From contig CM030936.1 in the NCBI GenBank assembly GCA_018136815.1, positions 941,800-1,005,799 of the forward strand: a stretch of DNA of 64,000 nucleotides, given 5' to 3'. The notes under the pieces were generated by a model. The model worked only from the letters and a program-made list of their open reading frames with translations, searched no databases and had not been told where the DNA came from. Below, one piece after another: positions 20,471 through 30,000 of this stretch. Made by a program: the position numbers and the translations under genes. Position 1 is the stretch's first letter; each line of letters begins with the position of its first letter. Source of the stretch: Isochrysis galbana. Taxonomy: Eukaryota > Haptophyta > Isochrysidales > Isochrysidaceae.

Positions 20471-22666
20471 TCAGTCGAGCGGAAGCAACAAGTCAAAGTG
20501 TCGCGCTGAGACGAGATGCAATAGCCGCATCGGGTCACCAGCAGTTTGTAGCGAGGCGACAGCCTTGGCGGTGCGGACGGCAGAGGCAGAGATGGGCGAT
20601 TGTGGTACCGGCGTTGCTCGTGCGGGGGAGGCCGGCTGCGAGTCGGGTGGCAAGAGCGCCGGATTGGGCTCTATAATCTCCACTGGCACGGGCAGATTAT
20701 CCGCAGGGGAGAGGACAATGGCCGCAGCGGTAGCGTCGTCCCCACGCTGTTCGAAGCTGTAATACATGAACACTGGTGTGCGCAACACCGAGGCGAGCGC
20801 TTCAATCTCAAGCCGTTCGCCGAAGACCCCATCGGTGGCCATCAGGTCGAGGTATATTCGCCGAGCTTCTGCACCGCCGATTCGCCTTCTCTCATCTACT
20901 CTGTCTGTCTGGCAGCCCGAGAAGGTGACACTAGGGGCCTGCTTGTCGGTGGAGCCACTTCCGGCTGCAAGGCGGCGTCGTAAGGCAGTTGTGGATGCGT
21001 CATTTGAGCCTGAGCACAACGCCTCCGCGATGGCGGCATCGATTCGCTCACCCACCCCACCCACAGCGCTGCCAACCCTTAGAGCCGTATCAAGGATGCA
21101 AGACGCTTCATGCGCTTCTTCACGCGCAAGAGCGCCGCGAAGCGTGGCGATTGCTGCAAGCCGCAATGAGCGGGCCGTATGTGTGGCGACACTTGTGTCA
21201 TGGAGGCCGTTGCCAATGCCGGAACGATTCAAGAAGGCGGCGGCGCACGCGAAGAGGCAGTTGCCGTCACGCGCGACCTCAATGCGGCGTAGCCCGGCGT
21301 CTTCGAGCGCGTCTGCGTACCCTGCATCTGACAACCTGTGCCTGTCGTTTGCGAGTTCACCCCGCAACGACCGCGCGAATTCCTCTGCAGCTGAGGCGAC
21401 GTCGCGCAATCTCGACATTTCGAGACTATTCTCTCGGTTGGGAGCCATCTGGCGCAACACGTTCAGGTCCGATCGTATCCAACCGAGCCTACGTGATAAT
21501 GAGCGCACAGACGATGCCATGGAAGAGTTTTCGCGGTCGTTGCCACCGGCAGGCCCACCTTCACCGGCGCTGACGTTACCCGCTGCGCATCCTTCGATGA
21601 GCTGTTGTGTCTCCTCCTGCAGGCGCAAGAGCTCAGATTGCAACTCAGACTGCATGCGCGCGAGCAGCGCACTGGAGAAGACGGCAGGTCCACCCTGCCG
21701 ACGTGGAGACGACGTGGAGGAAAGCTGATTGGGCGTTCGCGGCGAACCAGAGCGGGGCGAAGCCGTCCATGTCGTCGTCGTGCCTGCTGTGGGGGTGCGC
21801 AGCTTCCGTGGCGCCGGCGAGGCGATGTCCTCCGGCCATTCAAACGGTGCGGGCATGCTGAGCGTGGGCAGCGACGTAGGATGAAGAAGGCCTCGATCAT
21901 CACTTCCTGTCGGAATGACCATGCCCAGTCGAAGTGGTTTCCCGCCGCGCTTGAGCAGGAAACCGGCAGAGCGAGGTCGACGCGACGAGTTTGGCCCCCT
22001 TTGCAGATAACCGCTTGACGGAGTCGTCGAGGATGTGGGCAGCCTGTCTGCCTTGATGTCGGACGATGCGGCGTGAGCAGCATGGGACGCACGAGCAGGA
22101 GGCACGGAGCGAAGCAGTCTGCGAACACCTCCTGTCAGGCGCATCGAGCGTAGGATGGAGTCGACGCCGATGTCCTCAGCACCCGGTGCCCTGCTCGAGG
22201 CGCCCTTGCTCAGCACCTCAGCATCAGCCGATTCAGCATCTGCTACTGCTGCGACCGCATTCGCAGCGAATGAGTCCTCGATGCCGCGCGCCTCAGCAAC
22301 CGCTGCCTCAGCCCTATGAGCAGCTCCCGCCGCCTCGGCTGCCTCAGCCTCGAAGACGGCCGCAGAGTCGGAGGACGGATCGACGTCGCGCGCCGCCTGG
22401 AGGGCGGACTGCGCGGCGCCGCGCTTGCGCTCCGCCTCGAGCTCGAGTGCAAGCCTATGCGAACGCGCCTGCTCATGCTGAAGCATGCGTGTGAGGGCAG
22501 TATTGAGCTTGCGTGACGCCCTGAGCTGAAGTTGATGCAGCGCGAGCGCTGCACCTGGCTGCTCAGCCTGCTCGACCGCCGGCGCCGCGCGAGCGAGCAG
22601 CTCCGCCTGGTACGCGAGGGCGTCGGTGGGGAGGGTGGAGCGGTGGCGCCGGTGGCGCTCCGTCAT
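20471..22666 (-). CDS. OTU-family cysteine protease (deubiquitinase)
   Basis: This single reading frame encodes 731 residues. The C-terminal third is an OTU domain: ARDGNCLFACAAAFL at 465-479 gives the Asp-Gly-Asn-Cys catalytic loop (Cys470), YLDLMATDGVFGERLEIEAL and VLRTPVFMYY form the middle of the fold, and SARHFDLLLP ends it with the catalytic His723 (H-F-D). OTU enzymes cleave ubiquitin chains and act in cytosol or nucleus. The first 450 residues are helical and Ala/Glu-rich (65-200), then disordered and Ser/Pro/Arg-rich, with helical segments at 340-365 and 385-460. An insertion of about 40 residues (SGSNDASTTALRRRL and onward) interrupts the OTU core, a common site of variation. The long N-terminal extension is probably regulatory. 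Catalytic residues are all present. Confidence 0.85.
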   Translation of the reverse strand: MTERHRRHRSTLPTDALAYQAELLARAAPAVEQAEQPGAALALHQLQLRASRKLNTALTRMLQHEQARSHRLALELEAERKRGAAQSALQAARDVDPSSDSAAVFEAEAAEAAGAAHRAEAAVAEARGIEDSFAANAVAAVADAESADAEVLSKGASSRAPGAEDIGVDSILRSMRLTGGVRRLLRSVPPARASHAAHAASSDIKADRLPTSSTTPSSGYLQRGPNSSRRPRSAGFLLKRGGKPLRLGMVIPTGSDDRGLLHPTSLPTLSMPAPFEWPEDIASPAPRKLRTPTAGTTTTWTASPRSGSPRTPNQLSSTSSPRRQGGPAVFSSALLARMQSELQSELLRLQEETQQLIEGCAAGNVSAGEGGPAGGNDRENSSMASSVRSLSRRLGWIRSDLNVLRQMAPNRENSLEMSRLRDVASAAEEFARSLRGELANDRHRLSDAGYADALEDAGLRRIEVARDGNCLFACAAAFLNRSGIGNGLHDTSVATHTARSLRLAAIATLRGALAREEAHEASCILDTALRVGSAVGGVGERIDAAIAEALCSGSNDASTTALRRRLAAGSGSTDKQAPSVTFSGCQTDRVDERRRIGGAEARRIYLDLMATDGVFGERLEIEALASVLRTPVFMYYSFEQRGDDATAAAIVLSPADNLPVPVEIIEPNPALLPPDSQPASPARATPVPQSPISASAVRTAKAVASLQTAGDPMRLLHLVSARHFDLLLPLD

Positions 22667-22679
22667 GGGCGAGGAGAGA

Positions 22680-22954
22680 GAGGGGTGGGTGGGTGGGGCG
22701 CACGGCGGAGGTGTGGAGAGAAGGGAGGGGGGGAAGAGAGGGAGGGAGGGGAGGGGGGGGGAGGGGGAGGGGGAGGGAGAGGGAGAGAGAGAGAGAGGAG
22801 AGAGAGAAAGAGGAGAGAGGAGAGAGGAGGAGGCGAGGGGGGGAAGGGGAAGGAGGGGGAGAGCGAGGTGTGTGTGTGTGTGGAGTGCTGCTGTGTGGGC
22901 GCCCGCGCAGAGAGAGAGAGAGAAAGAGGGGGGGAGGGAGAGGGCGGGGGGGGG
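22680..22954. repeat. G/GA-rich low-complexity tract upstream of OTU gene
   Basis: Runs of GGGAGGGG, GAGAGAGA and (GT)n lie directly before the OTU start. In the sense of that gene they are C/CT tracts. The tract ends at GGGCGGTCAAAT (22955), which resembles the terminus of the TA-flanked elements described at 23331, 42787 and 56987. Confidence 0.8.
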
Positions 22955-23330
22955 GGGCGGTCAAATACTATTTTTAACTTCTAAGGGTGTGAACATGGAC
23001 AAGTTACGATGTTAGCGGTTGAAGGGGCGCAACGAAGACTACCGGTAGCACCCTGATCTGTATTTTTTGCGCCCAGGCAGCTAATATGGTCACTATCGAA
23101 TAGGCCCCTAGCATAGATATTAAGAATTCGAACGCGAAATTCGATTTTTTGTATACAAATATTGAAGACTACAGAAATTGACGTTGAACGACTCGCGGGC
23201 AGATTCACACAGACAGACTCACAGGGCAGCTGAGACGCCGGGCCCGGTGGATTGGGGCCCTCACAAGCACTCCCGACAGACTCGCCGCGAAGGTCCACCT
23301 GACCGCGACGAAATCACGCTCGCTATCGTA
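22955..23330. other. Intergenic with one GGGCGGTCAAA terminus
   Basis: GGGCGGTCAAATACTATTTT followed by AACTTCTAAGGGTGTGAACA repeats the left end found at 23331 and 56987. No matching right end was located, so this is a fragment. Nothing else is recognisable. Confidence 0.45.
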
Positions 23331-24330
23331 GGGCGGTCAAACAGCATAAACAGCTATTTTAACTTCTAAGGTCTAAGGGTGAAAATTGACCAAGTCAAGA
23401 TTGAGGATTCATTACGAGATTTTTGGATATGGTGACCGGATAAATTTTAAATTTTTAACAAATTTTTATGGGTCGCGGCGCGGCAAAGGAACGGAACTAG
23501 CGCTAACTCAAGACAGGACTCCCTGCCGCGGCAAGCGCAAGCACCCTTCCCCCTTATGCCACCCAGCTCTTCACTAGCTTTCTACCTGCGCTAGCTGTAG
23601 CGTGTAGCGCCCCTCCCTCCACACTCAAACAGCCCCCCACGCCAGGATCCTGTTCTGGTCTCGCAGGCAAGGGGGCCTAATGGGAGGGAGAGGAGCAACT
23701 CCTCAGAGAGGAGCTGTGGGGAAGGAGATGTCTGAGTGGGGGCGCTTTACCCTTGCGCTAGGCATGGGCAGCGACGCCGCCTCAAGACGTGTTCTCCCTC
23801 TTGTCTTGAGTCGAAATTATTGGTGCTTGAAAAAGAAGGCGAAGGGGGTTGTGCTTCTTGGGTTGTTGGTAGTTGGAAGAGGGAGTGGGAGAGGGATTCA
23901 GGTATTGGAAGAGGGCCCAAAGGACACTGAATTGTAGGTACTTGTGGCCCACAAGAGTGGGGTGAAAACGATAAGTGTAAGTGTATCAACATGGGTCTTG
24001 AGTTTGAGTTGAAACTTTTGGTGCTTGAAACAGAGGGTGAGGGGGTTCGTACTGTTTGGGTTGGTTGTGGTGTGAAGGGGGAGTGGGAGAGGGAGTCTAG
24101 TGTTGAAAGAGGGCCCAAGGCAGGGTACTGAGTTGTAGATACTTGTGGCCCACAAGAGTGGGGTGAACGGGTGAAGGAAACAAGTGTGTCAACATGTTGG
24201 GAAACAGAGGCATAGGGTGCTCTCCATGGAAGATCGATGGTTGTGAAGTGCCCTCCCATGATGGGTGCACTGATGGTAGAGGTTTCCACCATGGGAAGGG
24301 CAGCTGAGCTGCCCTCCCACATGAGGTGCT
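23331..24330 (+). mobile_element. Non-autonomous DNA element with GGGCGGTCAAAC end, copy E1
   Basis: The left end GGGCGGTCAAACAGC is preceded by TA. The body includes AATTTTTATGGGTCGCGG, GCGCAAGCACCCTTCCCC, GCTCTTCACTAGCTTTCTAC and CACGCCAGGATCCTGTT. It is followed by two tandem versions of a roughly 200-bp unit built on TTGGTGCTTGAAA...GGGCCCAAGG and TTGTGGCCCACAAGAGTGGG, and ends near GATGGTTGTGAAGTGCCCTCCC. The same order, inverted, is at 46560-48345, and partial copies lie at 42787-43165 and 43945-44150. There is no coding capacity. The right terminus is not defined. Confidence 0.6.
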
Positions 24331-24691
24331 CTTGGGGTGGGAGGGTTTCCCACTGTTGGAGGGGGTCTCAAAGACCCCCTGCCCCCTGCATGCTACGCAG
24401 AGGTATGGTGGCAACCTGTTCGGTGCCAGTGCTCGCCACCCCGCGCGCTTGCGCGGGTGTGGTTTGGATGGGCTGGATGGGCTTTGAGAGGGCTTTCTGA
24501 CGAGCCGCCTCGGGCGGCATGGGGCGTCCCAGGTGGGGCGCGGTGGCGAGGGTCGCCTGGGGCTCGGGAGCGGTCGCGGCACGCTCCATAGGTCAAACTA
24601 TAACAATAGTTTTTGTATGGTGACCGGATAGGTGTAACTAGCACATATCCGGTGCCCTTTGGGCCCTAGACTCCCCACGGTAGCCCCCACA

Positions 24692-24946
24692 GCGATGCGT
24701 AACGGGAAAACGCGCAAATTGGCCCAGAAATCACTATCGCGGAGGCCAATCGCCTTCAAGAAAACAATACACATCCTTCGTGCTGGTGCTTTCCTCCGTG
24801 ACTTAGTCGCCAAACGGGTCCTTACGCTTAAGCACATCGGCGGACACAACATGGTTGCGGATATTCTCACGAAACCGTGTCCACGCAACCAATTCCTCCG
24901 TCTACTCGACATTCTTGATTCTTTCTCGTCAACAGCCACATCCTGA
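24692..24946 (+). pseudogene. Copia-type retrotransposon RNase H C-terminus
   Basis: The frame reads RRPIAFKKTIHILRAGAFLR, then VLTLKHIGGHNMVADILTKP and PRNQFLRLL. This is the C-terminal signature of Ty1/copia RNase H (H-I-D-I-R-Y-H-F...V...ADILTKPL). Only this tail remains. A polypurine tract and an LTR-like start follow at 24985-24994, the order expected at the 3' end of a copia element. Everything upstream of RNase H is missing. Confidence 0.8.
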
Positions 24947-24984
24947 ATGACGTACATGTAAACGTCGCACCCCTTGCTCCGTTT

Positions 24985-25170
24985 AGGAGGGGGTGTTACG
25001 GATGCCCCTCCGTCCTCTCCTACGTTTACTTTCTAAGTCCTGCGAGATCTCCTTTCTCCTCTCTCTTCACGTGAGGAGAGGCGACGGGCCTCCCCTCTTC
25101 TTTCCTTTTCTTTCCTCTCTTTCTCTCCTGCTCAACCCCCCTTCTTCGCGTATCCCGTTACGTTAGTTAT
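24985..25170 (+). mobile_element. Polypurine tract and start of a copia LTR
   Basis: AGGAGGGGG (24985-24993) is a polypurine tract, followed at once by TGTTACGGATGCCCC, an LTR-like TG start. The tract lies 39 bp after the RNase H stop. The CT-rich sequence to about 25170 is probably LTR. I could not find a matching TAACA end or a second LTR, and a poly-G region replaces the expected downstream flank. Confidence 0.6.
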
Positions 25171-25500
25171 CTACGTGTTACTGTGAATGTGCGTGTGATA
25201 GTGGTGTGGGAGAATTATAAGAGGAATTTTACCCGGTTCTGTTCTGGAGAGAGCGCGAGCGATGGCGTCGCTCTCCCTCTTCTCGGCCGCCCTGGTCACC
25301 ATGATGGTGCCAGGGCGATAGGTTTCTGCCCGGATGGCGGGAGGTGTGCGCATGTGCAGGCATCCCATGGCGCTCAGTGGTCAGTGGGCACCAGGGGCCC
25401 TGGTGCATGCGCGCGAGCGCAGGTGCGCACTCCGCCTCGAGCTCCGATGCACTGTCCACTGGACGGAGGAGGGACATTGGCGCGAGAGGAGAGGCAAAGA
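25171..25500. other. No gene recognised
   Basis: Short frames with no motif on either strand. The segment lies between the LTR-like start and the poly-G tract and may include the rest of the LTR. Confidence 0.4.
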
Positions 25501-25504
25501 AACA

Positions 25505-25768
25505 GGGGGGGGGGGCGGGTACGGAGGGGGGGGGGGCGTAGGGGGGGGGGTAAGGGGGGGGAGGGGGGGAGGGGGGGGTAGGGGGGTAGGGGGGGGGTAG
25601 GGGGGGTAGGGGTGGGTAGGGGGGGGGAAGGGGGGAAGGGGGGGGGAAGGGGGGGGGGGTAAGGGGGGGGGAGGGGGGGGGAGGGGGGGGTAGGGGGGGT
25701 AGGGGGGGGGAAGGGGGGAAGGGGGGGGGAAGGGGGGGAAGGGGGGGGTAGGGGGGGGGTAGGGGGGT
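25505..25768. repeat. Long poly-G tract interrupted by TA and AA
   Basis: About 260 bp consist almost only of GGGGGG blocks separated by GTAG, GAAG or GAG. It should form multiple quadruplexes and is a likely place for assembly error. Confidence 0.9.
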
Positions 25769-25799
25769 CCTGAAATTTTTTATATCCTATTCACGGGGG

Positions 25800-26225
25800 C
25801 ATTTGTAAAAAAACAACCAAACCTGAGGTTGCAACCTCTCGGGCGAGCGCGCCGGAAACAAGAGACAGAAACGAACCGGGGCGACGGGAAAAAGATCACG
25901 GGAAAAAACTCTAGGAACAGAGGAAAGACTAATGGAACGAAGGGGAGAGCCGGGCGTCGGATGGGAGAAGCGAGGGGCGAGCGCGGGGGGGACTCGGGAC
26001 TCCGAGCCTCGTGGGCCGAGGGAACAAAAGGAACCGCTGGGGTTGCATGGAAGGAGGGATGGAAGGGATCCCGGCTGCTGGAGCTGCATGCGAGGGAACC
26101 GGGGGAGAGGGGCGGAAGGAGAGACACGCTCTAAGAATAGAGTGTGTCGGGGACGCTCCCCCTTGCATGTGAGGAGGCGCGCTCTAAGAATAGAGCGCGT
26201 CGCATGGGGTGTTCCCCCTACCCGC
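25800..26225 (+). repeat. Hairpin-bearing dispersed repeat, copy 1 (partner 54160-54620)
   Basis: Shared blocks with 54160-54620 include GAACAGAGGAAAG, CTGCATGCG and the hairpin GACACGCTCTA-AGAA-TAGAGTGTGTC at 26123-26148. A second hairpin, CGCGCTCTA-AGAA-TAGAGCGCG, follows at 26177-26200. The end is TTCCCCCTACCCGCAACAAGGGC. It encodes no recognisable protein on either strand. It is probably part of a retroelement leader or a structured non-autonomous element. Confidence 0.6.
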
Positions 26226-26229
26226 AACA

Positions 26230-26308
26230 AGGGCGATGACGGGCAAGGGTAAATTATGCCTGACTAGCGATAGGTGTGTAGCCCTGAATCTTCAGATCTT
26301 TTTTTTTT
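26230..26308 (+). mobile_element. LINE-type 3' end, subfamily ending CTTCAGAT(T)n
   Basis: GGTGTGTAGCCCTGAATCTT followed by CAGATC and ten T. The same tail occurs inverted at 29929-29960 and 30470-30495. The copy is only about 80 bp, so it is strongly 5'-truncated. Confidence 0.6.
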
Positions 26309-26660
26309 CGGAAAAGCAGGATCAACAAATCGAAGCTATCGTTCCCACACGACACATCAAATCACCTGACCTGACTCCATACTCCAACTCTGGCTGGCCG
26401 ACTCCGCCGCTCATCTAAGCACGTGCAGACATGGTGTAGGAGAGCTTTCTGTTTCTCTGTCTTAGACTCGCCAGGGCCACAAACCATGGAGAAGGCGCAA
26501 TGCTGGGCTGAGGAGAGGGGCGACAGAGCCCCCTCATTCACCCATTGGGCCTTGCCACGGATTTAGCAGACGAGCCTGTCCGAGAACTCTTTGATAGATC
26601 AAGTGTCAGTACATCAACACTGAAAACTCTGGGCCAATACCGCCTGGCGATGAGCGTGCC

Positions 26661-27548
26661 TCAGTCTTCCTTGCTCCGCGCCATGACGCGCGGCAGCATG
26701 GCTTGGATGTCAGCGTCAGTGACAGTCGCGCCTTCTCCCCGCTCTGCGCGAATCTTGGTTAGCTCTTCCTCAAAGAAGGGCCGGAGCGCCCTCACCTTCT
26801 CGCTGGCGACCGCCTTCTGATGCGCCGACAAGCGCTGGAATGTCGGGCCACTAGTGAGAGCGGCAGTGAAGGCGTCGAAAAATGCGTTGGTTCCGTTGAT
26901 GTGGTCGCCCTCACCTCCACGGTCGAGTGCATCGGCCACATTTGACTCCAATGCCACAGCCTCGACGAGGTCGGCCGGCACGCCCTGGACCAGACTTCCG
27001 TCGCATGCCAGATCTAAAGTGCCGTCCTCATTCACCTGCTCGATAGACGCCGAGAAGGAGCGACCGCTCCCATCCAATCTCGCCTTGACGAGGGTGCCCG
27101 GTTCCAGGACCAACTCCTCACGGGCACGCTTCTTCGTATCTGCTGTCGCCTCCGTCGCCTCATCCTCGCTGTCTTCCTCATCATCGCCAGCACCTGGCAG
27201 ACGCCACGGCAGTGATTCATCGAGCACGAGGTCTCGGAGCTCCGACCTGCTGCAGAAAGCGACCTTGCGCGTCTCCTCCTCGAACCCGTGGTCCGGATCA
27301 TACTGTACCTCGAGTGTTCCGCATGCCGCCCGCTGGACACACCCTCCCCACCAGACGGTCTCGCTGGTGCCGTCGGTGCATTCGACCTCCCACGCCACTT
27401 CAAGTCGCCCACCTTCAATGAGCCCGACCTCCGACAAACTAAGATCTGTCCGCTGCTCCTCGGCCGCTGGTGTGGCATCCTCCTCTCCGTGTCCACACAC
27501 AGCCATCGTGGGCTCTTCCTTGCAGTCTTTGGCATCCACAGAGCCCAT
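26661..27548 (-). CDS. Tudor-like two-domain nuclear protein, function unknown
   Basis: This single frame encodes 295 residues. Residues 45-110 (LEVAWEVECTDG..ETVWWGG, then TLEVQYDPDHGFEEETRKV) have the strand pattern and aromatic placement of a Tudor/Agenet-type barrel. Residues 150-195 (GTLVKARLDGSGRSFSASIE, then DGTLDLACDGSLVQGV) look like a second barrel. An acidic linker (DDEEDSEDEATE) with KKRAREE, a possible nuclear signal, separates them. The C-terminal 90 residues are helical. Such barrels bind methylated histone tails. I infer a chromatin role. It is divergently arranged with the SWC5/CFDP1 gene 656 bp away, also a chromatin factor. I do not recognise a named family. Confidence 0.55.
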   Translation of the reverse strand: MGSVDAKDCKEEPTMAVCGHGEEDATPAAEEQRTDLSLSEVGLIEGGRLEVAWEVECTDGTSETVWWGGCVQRAACGTLEVQYDPDHGFEEETRKVAFCSRSELRDLVLDESLPWRLPGAGDDEEDSEDEATEATADTKKRAREELVLEPGTLVKARLDGSGRSFSASIEQVNEDGTLDLACDGSLVQGVPADLVEAVALESNVADALDRGGEGDHINGTNAFFDAFTAALTSGPTFQRLSAHQKAVASEKVRALRPFFEEELTKIRAERGEGATVTDADIQAMLPRVMARSKED

Positions 27549-28204
27549 CGTGGCCGCGCGCGCGAGGTTTTCTTGGCTCTGCTTCTCTCTCCCTATATCC
27601 CCGAGAGTAACCCCCTACTCCTCGCGCTCTCTCGCTCGCTACCTCTCGCTCGCTCTCCCTCTCACCCTTCTTTCCCCACCCCGTCTTGTCTTCCCGCGCG
27701 CGGCGCTGCCCCCGCTCGCCGGACGAGAGCCCTCTGTCGACCGGACCAATAAGAATAAGAATTTTCCCGCCTCTCCCTCTGCCCCTGCCTCTCCTGTCAT
27801 CTCTGCGTCTCTCCCGCGCCTTGATCTAGAGCTAATTGTAGAATTGGGTTGGTGGGAAGGGCAGCGCCGGCAGGGGGGCGGGGGGGCGGGGGGGAGGCGG
27901 GGGCGGGGGGGGCGGGTCTGGATCGTACCGTCGCCGGGGGAGGGAGGGGAGTACTCACTCGAGTACTCTAGAGTTTAGGAAAAGGAATTGTACTCTAGTA
28001 AGAGACATAGGTATTTAAAGTACATGGCCAAGTGAAGGCAGAGAGCTCACATAAGGAGCCCCCACCCCGGGGGGGGAGGGGGGGGGGGGGGGGGGGGGGA
28101 GCCACCTCGTTTCCCACGAGGCGGCCAGCGGCGAGCAGAGTGGCCTGCGCGACCCTCTCGCTCTCTTCCTCTTCCTCGTTCCCTCTCGACACTGGCCCAT
28201 TTGG
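27549..28204. promoter_or_regulatory. Divergent intergenic region between Tudor-like and SWC5-like genes
   Basis: The starts of two oppositely transcribed genes lie 656 bp apart. The region holds G-tracts at 27877-27920 and 28066-28100 and a CGCGCGCG block near 27558. It probably carries a shared promoter. No core elements can be named with confidence. Confidence 0.4.
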
Positions 28205-29338
28205 ATGTCTTCGGCGACGGTGCGCGACATTATGGACAAGGAGGACGAGGAGAAGCAGCAGCAGCACGATGACGAAGAGTCGGACGAAGAGGACGAGGAC
28301 TACGCGCCATCGGCTGGCGAGGAGGAATCGGATGAAGAGGAGGGGTTCGATCCGAGCGTGCAGGAGGTGTCTGCGGCGGACGCGTTGCCGCCGGGCAAGA
28401 AGCGGGCGGCCCACGGGCCCGCCAAGAAGACCGGGGTGGCGCAGACGAAGCGCAAGCGCAGAGGCGGCATTGCACTTTCCGACGATGAGCAGGCTGATGG
28501 ATCCGGCAGACTGCAGCCTGATGGCACGCGGCAGTGGTCCGCCGAGCAATCAGTGCCCCTCGCCACCAAGAAGTCTAGCGTGGACGACCTGTGGGCGGAG
28601 ATGAATGCGTCCACCTCGCCCAAGTCCTGCACAACGAGCGCTAGTGCAGCGCCGGCCGTGTCGAGCACAAACGACTCGTCTGCTAGTGGATCCGCGTCTT
28701 CTACACCCGCGAGCCTGCCCGGCAAGGCTGGTGGGCTCGACATTAAGGCCATACTGGCCAAAGCGAAGGCTAGCGGGCCAGTTAGCGCAAGTAGTGGCTC
28801 TTCCGGGTCCCAAATGGTGACCATCACTCAGAAGGTGGACTTTTGTGGGGAAGAGATTATTGTCACGAAACAGGTTAGGGCGGGTTCGAAGGAGCACATC
28901 GCATATCAGCAGCAAGAGGACTTGGGGACTTCCGAGAGAAAGCCGGCCGAGGCAGGCAAATCGACCTCAAAGCCTTCATTACAACAAGCCGTAACGGCCT
29001 CGACGCAGCTGAAGCAGCAGATGCAAAGTAGCGCTGCTTTATCCGGCCTCGAGTTCAAGGCAGCCCTCCCGCCGCCAAAACTGCCGACGACGAAGCCAAA
29101 GGGCCTGCAGGGACTACTGGCCACACTTGACGGGAAGAAGAAAATGAGCACGATGGAGAAGTCACGCCACGATTGGGGCAACTTCAAGGAGAAGCAAGAC
29201 GAACACACGCGTGCCGAGATGGAGAAATTTGCAAAGGATGGCTACCTCGCCAAGCAAGCATTCTTGCAGCGAAGCGATGCTAGACAAGCAGAGGTGGCTC
29301 GATCCAACCGACGGCGTGGGATGGGCCTTAAGGACTGA
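28205..29338 (+). CDS. SWC5: SWC5/CFDP1 (BCNT) family, SWR1 complex subunit
   Basis: This single frame encodes 377 residues. The N-terminal 60 residues are strongly acidic (EESDEEDEDYAPSAGEEESD), followed by a KKRAAHGPAKK basic patch and a KRKRRGG stretch. Residues 312-377 are the BCNT-C domain: KKMSTMEKSRHDWGNFKEK, then FAKDGYLAKQAFLQRSDARQ. This matches the family consensus (K-x-S-T-L-x-K-S-x-x-D-W-x-x-F-K ... Y-x-x-K-x-A-F-L-x-R-x-D-x-R-Q). BCNT proteins activate the SWR1/SRCAP remodeller that swaps H2A for H2A.Z in nucleosomes, using the acidic N-terminus to touch histones and BCNT-C for the nucleosome. Length fits the family. The middle (100-300) is low-complexity with a short conserved-looking block (VTITQKVDFCGEEIIVTKQV) typical of the pre-BCNT-C region. 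The call rests on the diagnostic C-terminus. Confidence 0.9.
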   Translation: MSSATVRDIMDKEDEEKQQQHDDEESDEEDEDYAPSAGEEESDEEEGFDPSVQEVSAADALPPGKKRAAHGPAKKTGVAQTKRKRRGGIALSDDEQADGSGRLQPDGTRQWSAEQSVPLATKKSSVDDLWAEMNASTSPKSCTTSASAAPAVSSTNDSSASGSASSTPASLPGKAGGLDIKAILAKAKASGPVSASSGSSGSQMVTITQKVDFCGEEIIVTKQVRAGSKEHIAYQQQEDLGTSERKPAEAGKSTSKPSLQQAVTASTQLKQQMQSSAALSGLEFKAALPPPKLPTTKPKGLQGLLATLDGKKKMSTMEKSRHDWGNFKEKQDEHTRAEMEKFAKDGYLAKQAFLQRSDARQAEVARSNRRRGMGLKD

Positions 29339-29598
29339 ATATCGACCGCTAGGACGTAAACTCGTGAAGCTGCGTGCCGCAAACGCAGCTCATCCTCTCG
29401 TACTACCATTCGCAATCCTACACGCCAAGTGCAATAGCCGTGACATGGCGCATCTGCGTGCATGATTGGGCATGCCACTCTGTAGATCGATGAGGCGCGC
29501 CCCGTATGTTGGGAAAGTCGGAAGCAAGACGCCACACAATACCAACTCTACACCCCACGGGGCAACAAGCATTTGGCACCAAGAAGGGATTTTGAGGA

Positions 29599-29629
29599 GA
29601 GGGCTGGCAACAAGCATTTGCCAGCCCTC
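29599..29629. repeat. Perfect 12-bp stem hairpin with 7-nt loop
   Basis: GAGGGCTGGCAA (29599-29610) pairs exactly with TTGCCAGCCCTC (29618-29629). The core GGCAACAAGCATTTG also occurs 46 bp upstream at 29561-29575, so the hairpin may come from a local duplication. It lies about 260 bp after the SWC5 stop. Confidence 0.7.
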
Positions 29630-29928
29630 GGCCATCATTTGCACCGTTGTCTCTCGATGTTCAATTATTTTGCACACCTTCATCTCTCGGGCAAATCGCC
29701 CCTAATCCATCGCGGCAGACAACACTATGCACCGGCGTTTGGTGTTTCACCGAGAAAATGTGGCTGAACTCCGTGCCATGTGTCGAATGAGACGATGTAA
29801 CCAGCTATTCACGTGCTATGAGTGTTGCTGCTTGCCGCCCCTTGCCACTAAGCCTAAGCCTAAGTGAGCCCTAACTACCACCGCATTGGGCTTTGACAAG
29901 ATGCGCGGCAACATAAAAAACCTCTGAA

Positions 29929-30000
29929 GATTCAGGGCTATACATTCACCACCTACCTAGGCATTCCCTTCGCTCCACCTTACTTATTCCCGTAATGAGC
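29929..30000 (-). mobile_element. LINE-type 3' end (minus), CTTCAGAGG(T)6 subfamily
   Basis: Reading the minus strand, a short C-terminal frame ends GISKVERRECLGRW (stop at 29946), then GTATAGCCCTGAATCTTCAG and a T run at the end. The tail matches 26261-26308 and 30470-30495. Confidence 0.5.

Noticed and set aside
20766-21728. Plus-strand 320-codon frame inside the OTU gene
   Set aside because: Antisense shadow, Ser/Arg/Ala-rich with no domain, while the minus strand has the full catalytic set.
26854-27978. Plus-strand 374-codon frame opposite the Tudor-like gene
   Set aside because: It extends into Ser/Leu-rich low-complexity sequence at its end and has no recognisable motif; the minus frame has plausible barrel domains and acidic linker.
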